A DNA stretch of 64,000 bases from JAWWOL01 sp033851545 (GTDB taxonomy: Bacteria; Actinomycetota; Actinomycetes; JAWWOL01). The DNA is taken from positions 1 through 64,000 of the forward strand of contig JAWWOO010000074.1 of NCBI GenBank assembly GCA_033851545.1. Reading direction: 5' to 3'. The translations under genes and the position numbers were made by a program. The notes beneath the pieces were generated by a model. It had not been told where the DNA came from. It searched no databases and was given only the letters and a program-made list of their open reading frames with translations. Positions within the stretch are counted from its first letter, which is position 1. The number at the start of each line of letters is the position of its first letter. Below are positions 8,013 through 16,535 of this stretch, one piece after another.

Positions 8013-9215
8013 TCAGGCGGTCGTCGCAACGATGGGTTGTCCGGGGTTCAGTATGAGCCGTTGCATGGCTTCGGCGGGGGTCAGCCCGCCCAAGGTCTTG
8101 CGGGGTCGGGCGTTGAGCTCGTGGGCGACCTCGAGCAGCCGCTGCGGTGAGTGCGCCGATAGGTCGGTGCCTTTCGGGAAATACTGACGCAGCAGGCCAT
8201 TCGTGTTCTCGTTGCTGCCGCGCTGCCAGGGGCTGTGCGGGTCGCAGAAGTACACGTCCATCTTGGTGGCCAGGGTGATCTCGGCGTGCCGGGCCAGCTC
8301 GGTGCCCTGGTCCCAGGTCAACGACTTGCGCAGGTGTTGGGGCAGCGTGTGGATCACGTCGAGGAGACCGTCGCGGACCGCGAGGGCGCCGTGGCCCTCG
8401 GGCAGGTGGACCAGCATCACGTAACGGGACTGCCGCTCGACCAAAGTGGCGATCGCGGACCGGCAGTTCGACCCCAGAATCAGATCTCCCTCCCAGTGCC
8501 CCGGCACCGCCCGGTCGGCCACCTCCGCCGGCCGCTCGCTGATCAGGATCATGTCCGGGATCCGCGAGCCCCGGCTGGCCGCCGGGCCGCGGGGGCGGCG
8601 CACCGCCCGCCCGGTCCGCAGGTGTTGATGCAGGTCAGCGCGTAGATGACCGCGGCCCTGGACGTAGAGGGCCTGGTAGATCGTCTCGTGGGACACCTGC
8701 ATCTCCGCCCGGTCGCCGAACACCGCGGCGAGGTGGAGGCTGATCTGCTCCGGGCTCCACTTCACGCACAGCTTGGCCTGCACCAACGTGGCCAAGCCTA
8801 GGTCGTCGAACTTGCTGCCCTTGGGTCGCCGGCCCCGCATCTCGGCCTGCTTGTGCGCCGCATAGGGCAGGTACTTCCGCCGGCCACCCGGCCGCGACGT
8901 CGAGGCGTTACGCGACAGCTCCCGGCTGACCGTCGACGGCGACCGGTTCAACGCCACCGCGATCGCCGCGTCGGTGGCCCCTGCGAGCACCAGATCGGCG
9001 ATGACCAGCCGCTCATCCAACGACAGATACCGCCCCGAGGGCTCCGGCCGTTTCCGAGGGACCCGGCCACCCGTCGCATCCCGCCATCTACGTCCACTTT
9101 GTCGGTCCACCCCGACAGCATCACAGGCCGCCTGCAGGCTGCACCCCCGACCCAGCTGCACCCAGAACTCGGCCTTCTTCTCGACCAGCTGCTTCCTCGT
9201 CCACACCAGCAACAC
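8013..9215 (-). CDS. IS30-family transposase
   Basis: This encodes 400 residues, full length for the family. The N-terminus has a helix-turn-helix for end binding (SLQAACDAVGVDRQSGRRW) and a second HTH (AIAVALNRSPSTVSRELSRN). The catalytic domain has the IS30 DDE signature: GHWEGDLILGSN (first Asp), LTWDQGTELA (second Asp), and HSPWQRGSNENTNGLLRQYF with the Glu. No frameshift or lost catalytic residue is seen, so the element is probably able to transpose. It reads against the gene it disrupts. Confidence 0.95.
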   Translation of the reverse strand: MLLVWTRKQLVEKKAEFWVQLGRGCSLQAACDAVGVDRQSGRRWRDATGGRVPRKRPEPSGRYLSLDERLVIADLVLAGATDAAIAVALNRSPSTVSRELSRNASTSRPGGRRKYLPYAAHKQAEMRGRRPKGSKFDDLGLATLVQAKLCVKWSPEQISLHLAAVFGDRAEMQVSHETIYQALYVQGRGHLRADLHQHLRTGRAVRRPRGPAASRGSRIPDMILISERPAEVADRAVPGHWEGDLILGSNCRSAIATLVERQSRYVMLVHLPEGHGALAVRDGLLDVIHTLPQHLRKSLTWDQGTELARHAEITLATKMDVYFCDPHSPWQRGSNENTNGLLRQYFPKGTDLSAHSPQRLLEVAHELNARPRKTLGGLTPAEAMQRLILNPGQPIVATTA

Positions 9216-9249
9216 CTCACATCAGCGGGGTGTTGCAACGACCGCTTGA
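8013..9249. mobile_element. IS30-family insertion sequence
   Basis: The element spans one full-length transposase gene bounded by imperfect inverted repeats. The left end reads TCAGGCGGTCGTCGCAAC and the complement of the right end reads TCAAGCGGTCGTTGCAAC, 16 of 18 matching. The transposase stop codon lies inside the left repeat. I could not find a convincing target duplication next to either end, so the exact outer boundary is uncertain by a few bases. The insertion disrupts the small gene on its left. Confidence 0.88.
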
Positions 9250-9272
9250 GCTCACCCTGCCCAGGCGCAACG

Positions 9273-9485
9273 GTGAGCCTGGAATCAGCTGATCTTGCGC
9301 CAGGGGAGTATGCCTGCGAGAAGTGCGGCCTGCCCATCCGTGAGGTGATGGTGAAGGCAACGACTGTGGCACCGCCCGACCTCGTGCAGGGCCATGCCGT
9401 CGCGTTCCACCAGAAGTGTGCTCGGGACGTGCTCGACAGCCCTCGGTACAACTTCGCCGGCGACTGGGGATTTGATGCCCCTTAG
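9273..9485 (+). CDS. Small Cys-rich protein, possible zinc site
   Basis: A 70-residue frame from GTG just outside the right IS end. It contains CEKCGLPIREVMV, then AFHQKCARDVLDSPRYNFAG. The two Cys of CxxC and the later HxxxC could bind one zinc ion. The sequence is protein-like throughout and ends at TAG. It may be a whole small gene or the surviving 3' part of a gene cut by the IS30 insertion. No family assignment. Confidence 0.5.
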   Translation: MSLESADLAPGEYACEKCGLPIREVMVKATTVAPPDLVQGHAVAFHQKCARDVLDSPRYNFAGDWGFDAP

Positions 9486-9583
9486 CCCACGATTGGGTCG
9501 TCACCCAGGTTGTTGCCCAACCAGAGGTCGTCGAGGATTGCTTCGGCCGTGCGCCCGGCTGGGTCGAACTGGGCGCAAGAGGT

Positions 9584-9778
9584 CTAGAACGTCAGCCCGA
9601 GAATCATTAGGCCGTCAAGGATCTGGTTGAGCACGTCAGCCTGCTGGTTATGCGGGTGGTCGTCGAGGATCGCCCGCAGCCGCGGCTTGTACGCCTCGGG
9701 TACTTGATTGGAGGACAACCCTCCGAGCGCTGCTTGGTACAGAGCGATTGCGTCCGGTCGAGGCGGTGTTCCGGTCAC
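9584..9778 (-). CDS. Small hypothetical helical protein
   Basis: 64 residues from a GTG start (TGTPPRPDAIALYQAALGGL, then YKPRLRAILDDHPHNQQADV, then LNQILDGLMILGL). Composition is helical and protein-like, unlike the surrounding shadow frames. Its first codons overlap the open frame of the HNH-like remnant on the other strand. Function unknown. Confidence 0.45.
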   Translation of the reverse strand: MTGTPPRPDAIALYQAALGGLSSNQVPEAYKPRLRAILDDHPHNQQADVLNQILDGLMILGLTF

Positions 9779-10101
9779 CCGAGCCTTCTGTCATCTCCAC
9801 CAAGAGGCATTCGGCCTACCAACTGGACGCTGTTATCCCGCTGAGCCAGGGGGGCGACCTCTCAACGAAAAACGTCTGGCCGCAGCCGTGGGCGGGCGTC
9901 GGAGCCGCGGCGAAGGACCGCCTCGAGGGCCGGCTGCGTCAGCTTGTCTGCGCTGGCCAGATGCCGCACCTGCTGGCTCAACGGGACATTTCCACGAACT
10001 GGTGGAAGACGTACCAGCGCTACGCCACTCCACGGCGATCGTGTTCGTTAGTGGGTCGCGGCCCTCTCGGGGAACACTGCGGACGACCAACGTTGGTCTA
10101 G
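9748..10101 (+). pseudogene. HNH-like protein remnant (C-terminal half)
   Basis: The frame contains YQLDAVIPLSQGGDLSTKNV-WPQPWAG, KDRLEGRLRQLVCAGQMPHL, and ISTNWWKTYQRYA. This order matches small HNH-endonuclease-like proteins of bacteria: (E/Q)LDHLIPL-GG, NLWPQP, a KDxLExxL helix, and a TNW-xxYxxY ending. Here the usual DH is DA, so one metal ligand is missing. The secreted N-terminal part expected upstream is absent and replaced by the overlap with the minus-strand gene. I read it as a truncated, probably inactive copy. Confidence 0.5.
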
Positions 10102-10218
10102 GCGGCTGATTGTCAGTTGGTAACTCAGGGAGCCCGGAGTTGAGCGCGATGAGCAGGTCGAGGCACTCGTCCTGTGACCTCAGAGGTAACCAGTGCCGAC
10201 CTGCGGTTCATTGTCGAG

Positions 10219-10270
10219 ATTGGCCGTGGATAGCGCTCTTGGGGGGCCTCTCTTGCCTATTACGGCCAAT
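10219..10270. repeat. Hairpin upstream of the Rep gene
   Basis: ATTGGCCGT (10219-10227) and ACGGCCAAT (10262-10270) are perfect inverted repeats around a 34-base loop that holds further partly complementary CTCTT-rich sequence and a G-run. It ends 33 bases before the start of the HUH Rep frame. Rolling-circle replicons usually carry such a hairpin near the Rep gene as an origin, so it is a candidate origin or regulatory hairpin. Confidence 0.5.
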
Positions 10271-10302
10271 CTTCCACCCTCCCCCTCGCCCTGCCTCTTC
10301 CC

Positions 10303-11034
10303 TTGTGCCCCCGCCGCGCCTCGTTCGTCCTCGTCGGGCTGTATAGCGGAAAGGTAGTACCTGCTCGCTGCGGCAGCCTTCGCTGCCCCGTCTGCACCGT
10401 CGTGGAGGCAAACAACTATGCGGCGGCGATCGCCTCGGCAAAGCCGACTCAGGCCCTGATGTTCACCGCAGTCGGCAACGACTGGCACACGATCCGGCGT
10501 CGGATGAATCGTGTGCGCGAGTACCTCAAGAGGCGTCGCGTGGCCGGTGAGTGGGTCTGGCACATGGAGGCGAACCCGTCCGGTCTCGGCAATCACGTCC
10601 ATGCATGGCGGTGGGGCCCGATGCCGATCACAAAAGTGACGCTGACCGCGTGTGCCGTGAGCGCCGGTCTCGGAACGACGATCGGAGTTGGCAACGTCAT
10701 CACTGCCACGGGCTGGTCCTCGGGCGGCCTTCTCGGCGCGGGGGCGATGGGGTACCCGCTGAAGGCCATCGTGCGCGAGCCGACAGGACCGGAGTTGACG
10801 GCCAGCCAGGCACAGTACTTGACCCTCAACGGCAACCGCCTGGCCCATGCCTCTCGCGACTTCTGGCGAGACAGCCTCGGGTGGCGGCTGTCGGGAAGGC
10901 GCGCCGCAGTCCGCGAAGCACAGATGTGCCGCAGACCGGAGGAAGAAGACAGGTGGGCGATGATGACCAGGGACGCCGCGGCGATAGTCCTCAGCCTTCC
11001 GGTCGCCTCCTGGCCAGCCGACTGGGGCCTCTGA
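10303..11034 (+). CDS. HUH-type rolling-circle replication initiator
   Basis: This encodes 243 residues from GTG. Motifs in order: a Cys pair CGSLRCPVC near residue 25-31, ALMFTAVGNDW (the first conserved strand), EWVWHMEANPSGLGNHVHAW with the HxH metal motif (HVH), then GYPLKAIVRE with YxxK, the Tyr-Lys nicking motif. DFWRDSLGW follows, as in phage and plasmid Rep proteins. The enzyme would nick one strand and stay bound to the 5' end through Tyr. No mobilisation or plasmid partner gene is nearby, so this looks like a relic of an integrated phage or plasmid. All key residues are present. The start is uncertain. Confidence 0.72.
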   Translation: MCPRRASFVLVGLYSGKVVPARCGSLRCPVCTVVEANNYAAAIASAKPTQALMFTAVGNDWHTIRRRMNRVREYLKRRRVAGEWVWHMEANPSGLGNHVHAWRWGPMPITKVTLTACAVSAGLGTTIGVGNVITATGWSSGGLLGAGAMGYPLKAIVREPTGPELTASQAQYLTLNGNRLAHASRDFWRDSLGWRLSGRRAAVREAQMCRRPEEEDRWAMMTRDAAAIVLSLPVASWPADWGL

Positions 11035-11194
11035 AGCCCGAGTGCAGTAACCACGCCCTGGCCAGCGCGGATCGCCAGAATCACGTGCTGGTCAGGCTTG
11101 CCCAGAACCGTCAAGCCGAGCCGGGTGGAGATGCCGGCCGTCAAGGCGCTCGGAGACCTGCGGGTTTGGCGTGGGACGGTGTGACTCGCAAGTC

Positions 11195-11845
11195 TCAGGC
11201 TGTCAGGTTGCCACCCTTGGCCCGGTTGCAGGTTCCACACAAGAGTTGAAGGTTGCGGGCGGAGTCCGAGCCGCCCATGACGTGCGGGATGATGTGATCG
11301 TATTCTAAGTCGGCATTGGAGCTGCAGCCCACACAGCGTCCGCCATCACGCTGCCACACAAACATTTTGACCTCGTCCAGGATTGGCTTTCTCGGTCCAG
11401 GCGCGCTATTGGCCTCGGTCTTCATCCGGTCAGCGTTGATCAAAGCTTGAGCACGCGCGAGTTTTCGGGCCGCCGCTTGTTCGTGCTCTATGGCAGCTGC
11501 GAGAACAAACGTACGGGCTCGCTCACCCTCCGCACTTTCGGAGAGGGTGTCATGGAACTCCTTTGGCGAGAGAGACCACAGTTGCCCACGAATGGCGGCG
11601 TAGATCCTACCGTATTTCTTGCCGTTAAATACCGCCTGAGTTTGCTGGTAGCTCTGTAGGCTCGAGTAGGAGACGTCGTATTCACTCGAATAAACGCGAT
11701 AGACGTTTCCATTTGCAGCTTCCCAAACGGCCAAGGGAGCCTCGGTCGCACCAACTCCCATCCCTGGCAACATCTCTGGCGGGTACGGTATCTGGGGGTC
11801 GCTCTCGTCGCCGCGCCTCATGGTGACCGCGCATATGTAGTCCAT
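11195..11845 (-). CDS. HNH endonuclease
   Basis: This encodes 216 residues. The last 55 hold a complete HNH motif with a structural zinc knuckle: RDGGRCVGCSSNADLEYDHI-IPHVMGGSDSARNLQLLCGT-CNRAKGG. The CxxC/CxxC, the catalytic DH, the Asn and the final CNxxKG are all present. The N-terminal 150 residues are mostly helical (EFHDTLSESAEGERARTFVL) and unrecognised. The fold is used in restriction systems, phage packaging and homing nucleases; context gives no choice. An alternative ATG at 11821 would remove eight residues. Confidence 0.88.
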   Translation of the reverse strand: MDYICAVTMRRGDESDPQIPYPPEMLPGMGVGATEAPLAVWEAANGNVYRVYSSEYDVSYSSLQSYQQTQAVFNGKKYGRIYAAIRGQLWSLSPKEFHDTLSESAEGERARTFVLAAAIEHEQAAARKLARAQALINADRMKTEANSAPGPRKPILDEVKMFVWQRDGGRCVGCSSNADLEYDHIIPHVMGGSDSARNLQLLCGTCNRAKGGNLTA

Positions 11846-12009
11846 GAGGATCGCAATCTGCTAGCTGTCAGGTTCTTGAGACCGTATCGGCTACGCCCTG
11901 GAACTCGCCTCACCTGAACAGTCAGACCTTGTGGCCGAACAGGCCATTGACATCCGGTCGTGAGGACCCTGCGGGCTACCAGCTGTCGGGGCAAGGCATA
12001 CGACCGCCG

Positions 12010-12195
12010 CTATTTGGCAACCCCAACCGTCTGCACCGGGTCGGAGGTGTTCAGCGGGTCGCCGAGCACCTAGTGCAGCGGCAGCGGATGGGCCGAGGAG
12101 GGCTGCCACCAGGTCACGGTGGCCCTGGCGGAGCTGACCACGGTCAGGGCCAGCAGGCACAACGTCGAGCACAGCACCAGCAGGAGGCGTCTCAT
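12010..12195 (-). pseudogene. Remnant of a secreted glycoside-hydrolase-like gene
   Basis: From ATG at 12195 the frame gives a signal peptide (MRRLLLVLCSTLCLLALTVV-SSARA) and the start of a mature protein TVTWWQPSSAHPLPLH, then TAG at codon 42 where a Trp codon (TGG) would fit, then VLGDPLNTSDPVQT before a second stop. The stretch WQP...W..xGxPLNTS resembles the start of secreted GH114-type (endo-alpha-1,4-polygalactosaminidase-like) proteins of actinobacteria. Only the 5' end survives. The family match is a weak impression. Confidence 0.4.
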
Positions 12196-12429
12196 GCCCC
12201 TGGTGTCGACGCCGCCCAGCCGCTATGTCGACCAGAGTTCTCACGGCCCTCCTTAACCAGTGCTTCAACAATGGTAGCGACAAGGAACCCTTGCGCCGGC
12301 ACCAGCACGATGGGCCTGGCTGGCTCACGCCGAACTGGTTGCCGTGGCGTGGGTGTGGTCATCTTGCGCCCGGCCGGATGCTGGTCACGGCACGGGTCAC
12401 GTGATTCCTTCCCGTCGTTGCTCACTACG

Positions 12430-12714
12430 CTAGCGGGCCAGCCTAGGACGCTGCCATGGCGGCCACATCAGCCGTTCGGGCAGACCTTGTGGTCCGGGAG
12501 GGCTATTGACGCCGACCGCGGCGCAGCCGACCGCCTTGATCTCCTTCTCGGTCAGCACGGTCATGTCGCCGAGGATGGCGTCCTCGATCTCGGGACGCCG
12601 GCGCAACACCTGAATCCACTGCAGGATGCCGAAGGACAGGGACGGGTAGTGTCGCTTCGCCGCGGCCTGCTTGCGTCGGCAGCGGCCTGAGACGAACGTC
12701 TCATCCAGATCTCT
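12430..12714 (-). pseudogene. Unidentified coding fragment without start codon
   Basis: A minus-strand frame of 94 codons with no clear start but protein-like content: RRKQAAAKRHYPSLSFGILQ-WIQVLRRRPEIEDAILGDMT-VLTEKEIKAVG. It begins directly after, and in the same frame as, the TAG that ends the neighbouring frameshifted gene. It may be the tail of another gene or an extension of that gene past a nonsense mutation. I do not recognise it. Confidence 0.3.
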
Positions 12715-13202
12715 CTAGGAGAGCACTTCGGCTACCTTGGCCAAGATCTCCTGCGCGAAAAGGGCAGCGAGCTGCGGCTCCAGAAAGTTGAATTCGACCA
12801 CCGTTGCGTCGTCGAGCACCAAACTCAGTCCTACGTACCGAGCGCCGTCACGTTGCCCGCCGGCGTATTGACCGCCAACGACCTGATGCTGCTCCAGCAC
12901 AGGACGCTCTTGGTCCCGCGGGTCCTCCCCTGCCGCAGCGATGGCGGCCTCGAGCGCCCGGCTGAACTGGCCAGCTTCCTGCGGCCTCCAGGCCACAACC
13001 ACCGACCCAGTCGCCGTGCCGCTTGCCTCCTCGATCTGGTGCCGGCTAGCGCAACCACCACCATAGGGCCGTCCATGGGCAAACCAGTGCGCGCGTCGGC
13101 TTCCACGACTGACGGCACGATCTGAACGATCTGCCCGACTACTCGAAGTGGGTGTGTCCAATCCGGGACTGGTGCGCCCGGCAACCCCGCCGATTCGTCC
13201 AT
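12715..13202 (-). pseudogene. Frameshifted hypothetical gene
   Basis: The 5' part in one frame reads DESAGLPGAPVPDWTHPLRV-VGQIVQIVPSVVEADAR and PMDGPMVVVALAG. At about 13050 the sense moves to another frame with RHQIEEASGTATGSVVVAWR, a helix ALEAAIAAAGEDPRDQ, and a C-terminal LVLDDATVVEFNFLEPQLAA-LFAQEILAKVAEVL. Together this would be about 160 residues. Family unknown. A single-base error in the assembly would explain it equally well. Confidence 0.4.
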
Positions 13203-13233
13203 GCTCACTCCCCTGTCCCTCCGCCCCTAACAT

Positions 13234-13940
13234 GGAGGCAGTACTCGGAGCCTCTCACAGCTGCACCAACCTGTGAACCATGTTGATCCATGGTGTCCTG
13301 TGCCGGAGGTCCGTCTGAAGTCTCAAGTCCTGGTCCCGACGTCGGTTCGCCCCACCCGTCTATATTGGCTAAACCGCCGCCGGGCGGCGCCACTCATCTG
13401 GCGAAGAGCGACCGCGCGACGTCACGTTTTGGCAACCCGGGTCGGAGCCGCTCGCGGCCAACCGATGGGAAAAGAGGCAGCCTGCCTCGACCAGACCGGA
13501 TCGTGGCGCCGTCAGGGTCGCCGTCGTCGTGGGCAACACCGTGAGGACCCCAGTTGAGCCATATAGGGCATCACACAACTCCCAGGTCTAGCGCGTCGCC
13601 GCCACCATCACAGGCCCGGTAGGACGCTATGCTGAACCGCCACCAACGGGGCGTAGCGGCTGCCTCGTCGACAAGCCGAACGGTGAGCTGCGCCCGGTGG
13701 GCCGGCTCTCCGTGGGGCCAGTCGACAACGCTCAGAACCGGCTGGCCACGCCGCCGTGGTGAGAGCAGGTCCCCAGTATGCGTGAGTGCGGAGAACGGCT
13801 CGTACCGTAGCGTCGATTAACCCCTATCGTTGTCCGCGCGACCGGCTGGGTATCGAAGTCGGTAACACGGCGACGCAGCGTCGACGGCGGTGATCCAAGC
13901 ATGCTGCCACTTGTGGGATTGACGCGGATTCTCGCTCAAG
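13234..13940. other. Long non-coding or decayed stretch
   Basis: About 700 bases with only short Arg/Pro-rich frames on both strands. I see no gene, tRNA or clear repeat. It ends where the truncated TadA/CpaF frame begins, so it is probably what remains after the 5' end of the Tad operon was lost. Confidence 0.55.
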
Positions 13941-14480
13941 GTGCCGTTGCCCGACGTGGTCTCGATGCAGACCCGGCGGCCCAACCTCGAGGGCACCGGC
14001 GAGGTGCGGCTGCGCCGACTCGTCAAGGAGGCACTGCGGATGCGGCCGGACCGGATCATTGTCGGAGAGGTCCGCCAGGAGGAATGCCTCGACCTGCTGA
14101 TCGCACTCAACTCGGGGCTGCCCGGGATGTGTACGATCCACGCCAACTCCGCCCGCGAGGCGATCACCAAGATGTGCACGCTACCGCTGCTGGCAGGCGA
14201 GAACGTGAGCCACAACTTCGTCGTACCAACCGTTGCTGCCAGTGTCGACCTCGTCGTCCATGTCGGACGCGATTCACAGGGGCACCGCCGGCTACGCGAG
14301 ATCGTCGCTGTACCAGGCAGAGTCGAGGGCGACGTCATCGAGACTGCTGATCTGTTCACGACCAGGGAAGGCCGGCTCGTACGCGCTGACGGCTGGCCTC
14401 CGCACCAGGACCGGTTCAGCGCAGCCGGCTACGACTTGGTGCGGCTGCTCCGGCCGCACCACGACCAGGTCGAGGTCTGA
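13941..14480 (+). pseudogene. tadA: Truncated Tad pilus ATPase (TadA/CpaF), C-terminal part
   Basis: 179 residues with the second half of a type II/IV secretion ATPase: QTRRPNLEGTGEVRLRRLVK, ALRMRPDRIIVGEVRQEECL (Walker B region), and GLPGMCTIHANSAREAITKM (the TIHAN His box). The N-terminal domain and the Walker A loop, about 250-300 residues, are missing; before 13941 no in-frame homologous sequence remains. Without Walker A the product cannot hydrolyse ATP. Its TGA overlaps the start of tadB, so the rest of the operon keeps its coupling. Full-length TadA powers Flp pilus assembly at the membrane. Confidence 0.82.
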
Positions 14481-15340
14481 TGGGGCTGGTCATCGGGCTG
14501 ATGTTCGGCATCGGCCTGCTCTTGGTCTGGCGCGCGGCCACGGTCAAGACCGTTGCCAGGGTGCACAAGGAGCCACGCTGGCGGGTCGAGCTCGCAGACC
14601 TGATCGCGCAGGCCGGCATCGAGTCGGTGTCGCCGGGGCAGGTGCTGGCGGCGTCCGCGGGTCTCGGGCTCGTGTCGTTCCTAACCACGTTCGTGGTCAG
14701 TCTTTCACCCACCATCGCCTTGTGCTTCGCGACTTTCGGCGCCTGGTCCCCGCTTGCGCTGCTGCGCTGGAGGCAACGGCAGCGCGGCAGTGAGCTGCGC
14801 GACGTGTGGCCGGAGATCGTCGACAACCTCGCCTCTGCCGTACGCGCAGGGCTTTCCCTGCCGGAGGCCATTGCGCAGATCGGTGTGCGGGGACCGGAGG
14901 TGCTGCGGCCGCCGTTCGTCCGGTTCGGCGAGGACTACCGCACCTCCGGCCGGTTCGACGAGTCGATCGACCGGCTCAAGGCGACCCTGGCCGACCCGGT
15001 CGGCGATCGGATCATCGAGTCGGTGCGGATGGCGCGCGAGGTGGGCGGCAGCGACCTGGGCCGGTTGCTGCGCACCCTGTCGTCGTTCCTGCGCGAGGAT
15101 GCCCGCACCCGGGCCGAGCTCGAGACCCGGCAGGGGTGGACGGTCAACGCAGCCAGGCTCGCCCTCGCCGCCCCGTGGCTGATGCTCGGACTCCTGGCAT
15201 TGCGTCCCGAAGCCGTGCGGGCCTACAACAGTGCCTCCGGTGCGCTGATCCTGCTCGTCGGCGGTGTGCTTTCCCTTGCTGCCTACCGGATCATGCTGCG
15301 CATTGCGCGGCTGCCCGTCGAGCACCGGGTGTTGCGATGA
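14480..15340 (+). CDS. tadB: Tad pilus inner-membrane platform protein TadB
   Basis: This encodes 286 residues. An N-terminal membrane helix (LVIGLMFGIGLLLVW), two further membrane segments around residues 55-90, a cytoplasmic T2SSF domain (VWPEIVDNLASAVRAGLSLP-EAIAQIG, then MAREVGGSDLGRLLRTLSSF), and C-terminal membrane helices (ALAAPWLMLGLLAL, then GALILLVGGVLSLAAYRI). This is the standard TadB layout. It starts at the last base of the truncated tadA and overlaps tadC by four bases (ATGA). Confidence 0.9.
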   Translation: MGLVIGLMFGIGLLLVWRAATVKTVARVHKEPRWRVELADLIAQAGIESVSPGQVLAASAGLGLVSFLTTFVVSLSPTIALCFATFGAWSPLALLRWRQRQRGSELRDVWPEIVDNLASAVRAGLSLPEAIAQIGVRGPEVLRPPFVRFGEDYRTSGRFDESIDRLKATLADPVGDRIIESVRMAREVGGSDLGRLLRTLSSFLREDARTRAELETRQGWTVNAARLALAAPWLMLGLLALRPEAVRAYNSASGALILLVGGVLSLAAYRIMLRIARLPVEHRVLR

Positions 15341-16278
15341 CCCCGGCAGCGATAGGTGCAATTGTCGGCGCGTCGGTAGCCGGCGGTGTGATCGTCACCG
15401 TACGGGCGGCGCCGCCGTTTCGCCGGCCCAAGCTGGACAGCCGGCTGGCGCCGTACATCAGGGACACCGCCCGTCCGTCCCGGTTGATCAGCGAGAGCCG
15501 GGTGGTGACGCCGTTTCCCACGCTCGAGCGGCTCTTGCGTCCGGTGCTGGCCGACGCGGTCAGGCTGATCGAACGGCTTCTCGGCGGCGCCGGATCGGTG
15601 CGCCGCCGGCTCGAGCAGGCCGGACTGATGATGACCGTGGAGGAGTTCCGGGTCGAGCAGGTGATCTGGGGCGCCGGGGGGCTGCTTGCCGGCGTGGTGC
15701 TGATGCTGCTGCTCCTCGCCAAGTCGGCCCACCCGTCACCCGTACCATTGCTGCTGCTCTGCGTCGTCACAACGGCCGGTGGGGTGCTCGGCCGCGACCG
15801 CTGGCTGAGCCATCAGGTGCGCGAGCGCGAGCAGCGGATGACGGCCGAGTTCCCCACGGTGGCAGAGCTTCTCGCTCTCGCGGTCTCGGCCGGCGAGAGC
15901 CCGGTCGGCGCTCTCGAGCGGGTCACCCGGCTCAGCGGCGGCGAGCTCGCACGGGAGCTCGGCCGGGCCCTCGACGACGCCCGTGGAGGTGCACCGCTGG
16001 TCGCGGCCCTCGACGCCGTCGCCGCCCGTACGACACTGCCGGCGTTGGCGAGGTTCGTCGACGGGATCGCCGTGGCCGTCGAGCGCGGCACCCCGCTGGC
16101 TGAGGTGTTGAGGGCTCAGGCCGTCGACGTCAGGGAAAGCGGAAAACGCGCGCTGATGGACGCGAGCGGCAAGAAAGAAATCGCCATGATGGTCCCGGTG
16201 GTGTTCCTCATCCTCCCGATCACCGTGCTGTTCCTCCTTTTCCCTGGCCTCTACGGCCTCAGCTTCGGCGTGCCCTGA
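15337..16278 (+). CDS. tadC: Tad pilus inner-membrane platform protein TadC
   Basis: This encodes 313 residues. The start ATG overlaps the tadB stop. Features: N-terminal hydrophobic segment, a basic region, a central membrane pair (GGLLAGVVLMLLLLAK and PLLLLCVVTTAGGVLG), a T2SSF domain with FPTVAELLALAVSAGESPVG-ALERV, and the conserved ESGKRALMDASGKKEIAMM-VPVVFLILPITVLF ending, which is typical of actinobacterial TadC. With TadB it would form the platform that inserts the pilin subunits. Confidence 0.9.
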   Translation: MTPAAIGAIVGASVAGGVIVTVRAAPPFRRPKLDSRLAPYIRDTARPSRLISESRVVTPFPTLERLLRPVLADAVRLIERLLGGAGSVRRRLEQAGLMMTVEEFRVEQVIWGAGGLLAGVVLMLLLLAKSAHPSPVPLLLLCVVTTAGGVLGRDRWLSHQVREREQRMTAEFPTVAELLALAVSAGESPVGALERVTRLSGGELARELGRALDDARGGAPLVAALDAVAARTTLPALARFVDGIAVAVERGTPLAEVLRAQAVDVRESGKRALMDASGKKEIAMMVPVVFLILPITVLFLLFPGLYGLSFGVP

Positions 16279-16331
16279 AAACGCACGCCTCATCTGCCCA
16301 CAACCCCGAGAAATGGACAGGAGCCACCGCC

Positions 16332-16535
16332 ATGGCATTGCGCACCAGCGCCCGACAACTGATGACCTCGGTCTACGTCCGCATCACAACGCCCGGCGGT
16401 GACGAGGGCGACGTGCCCGGCTGGGTGCTGATCACCTTGATGACGGCCGGCCTCGTCGCCGTATTGTGGACCGCCGCCGGGGACAAGCTCGGCAACCTGC
16501 TCAACACAGCGCTCGACAGCGTCACCCCCAAGTGA
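16332..16535 (+). CDS. Flp-type pilin-like small membrane protein
   Basis: 67 residues with a short cytoplasmic N-terminus, the processing-like region GDEGDVPGWVLITLMTAGLV and one membrane helix, then GDKLGNLLNTALDSV. The position after tadC and before the tadE genes is where actinobacterial loci carry the small Flp-like protein. A good Shine-Dalgarno (GACAGGAGCC) precedes the ATG. Its central 87 bases recur almost identically at 23656-23742. Confidence 0.72.
   Translation: MALRTSARQLMTSVYVRITTPGGDEGDVPGWVLITLMTAGLVAVLWTAAGDKLGNLLNTALDSVTPK
16364..16450. repeat. 87-bp duplicated pilin segment, copy 1
   Basis: This stretch inside the Flp-like pilin gene is repeated at 23656-23742 with a single difference (CCCGGCGG here, CCCTGCGG there). 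Flanking sequence differs on both sides. It marks a recombination link between the Tad operon and the scar near 23.7 kb. Confidence 0.92.

Noticed and set aside
11929..12690. 253-codon plus-strand frame
   Set aside because: Arg/Gln/Gly-rich low-information sequence opposite the better-supported secreted-gene remnant and coding fragment.
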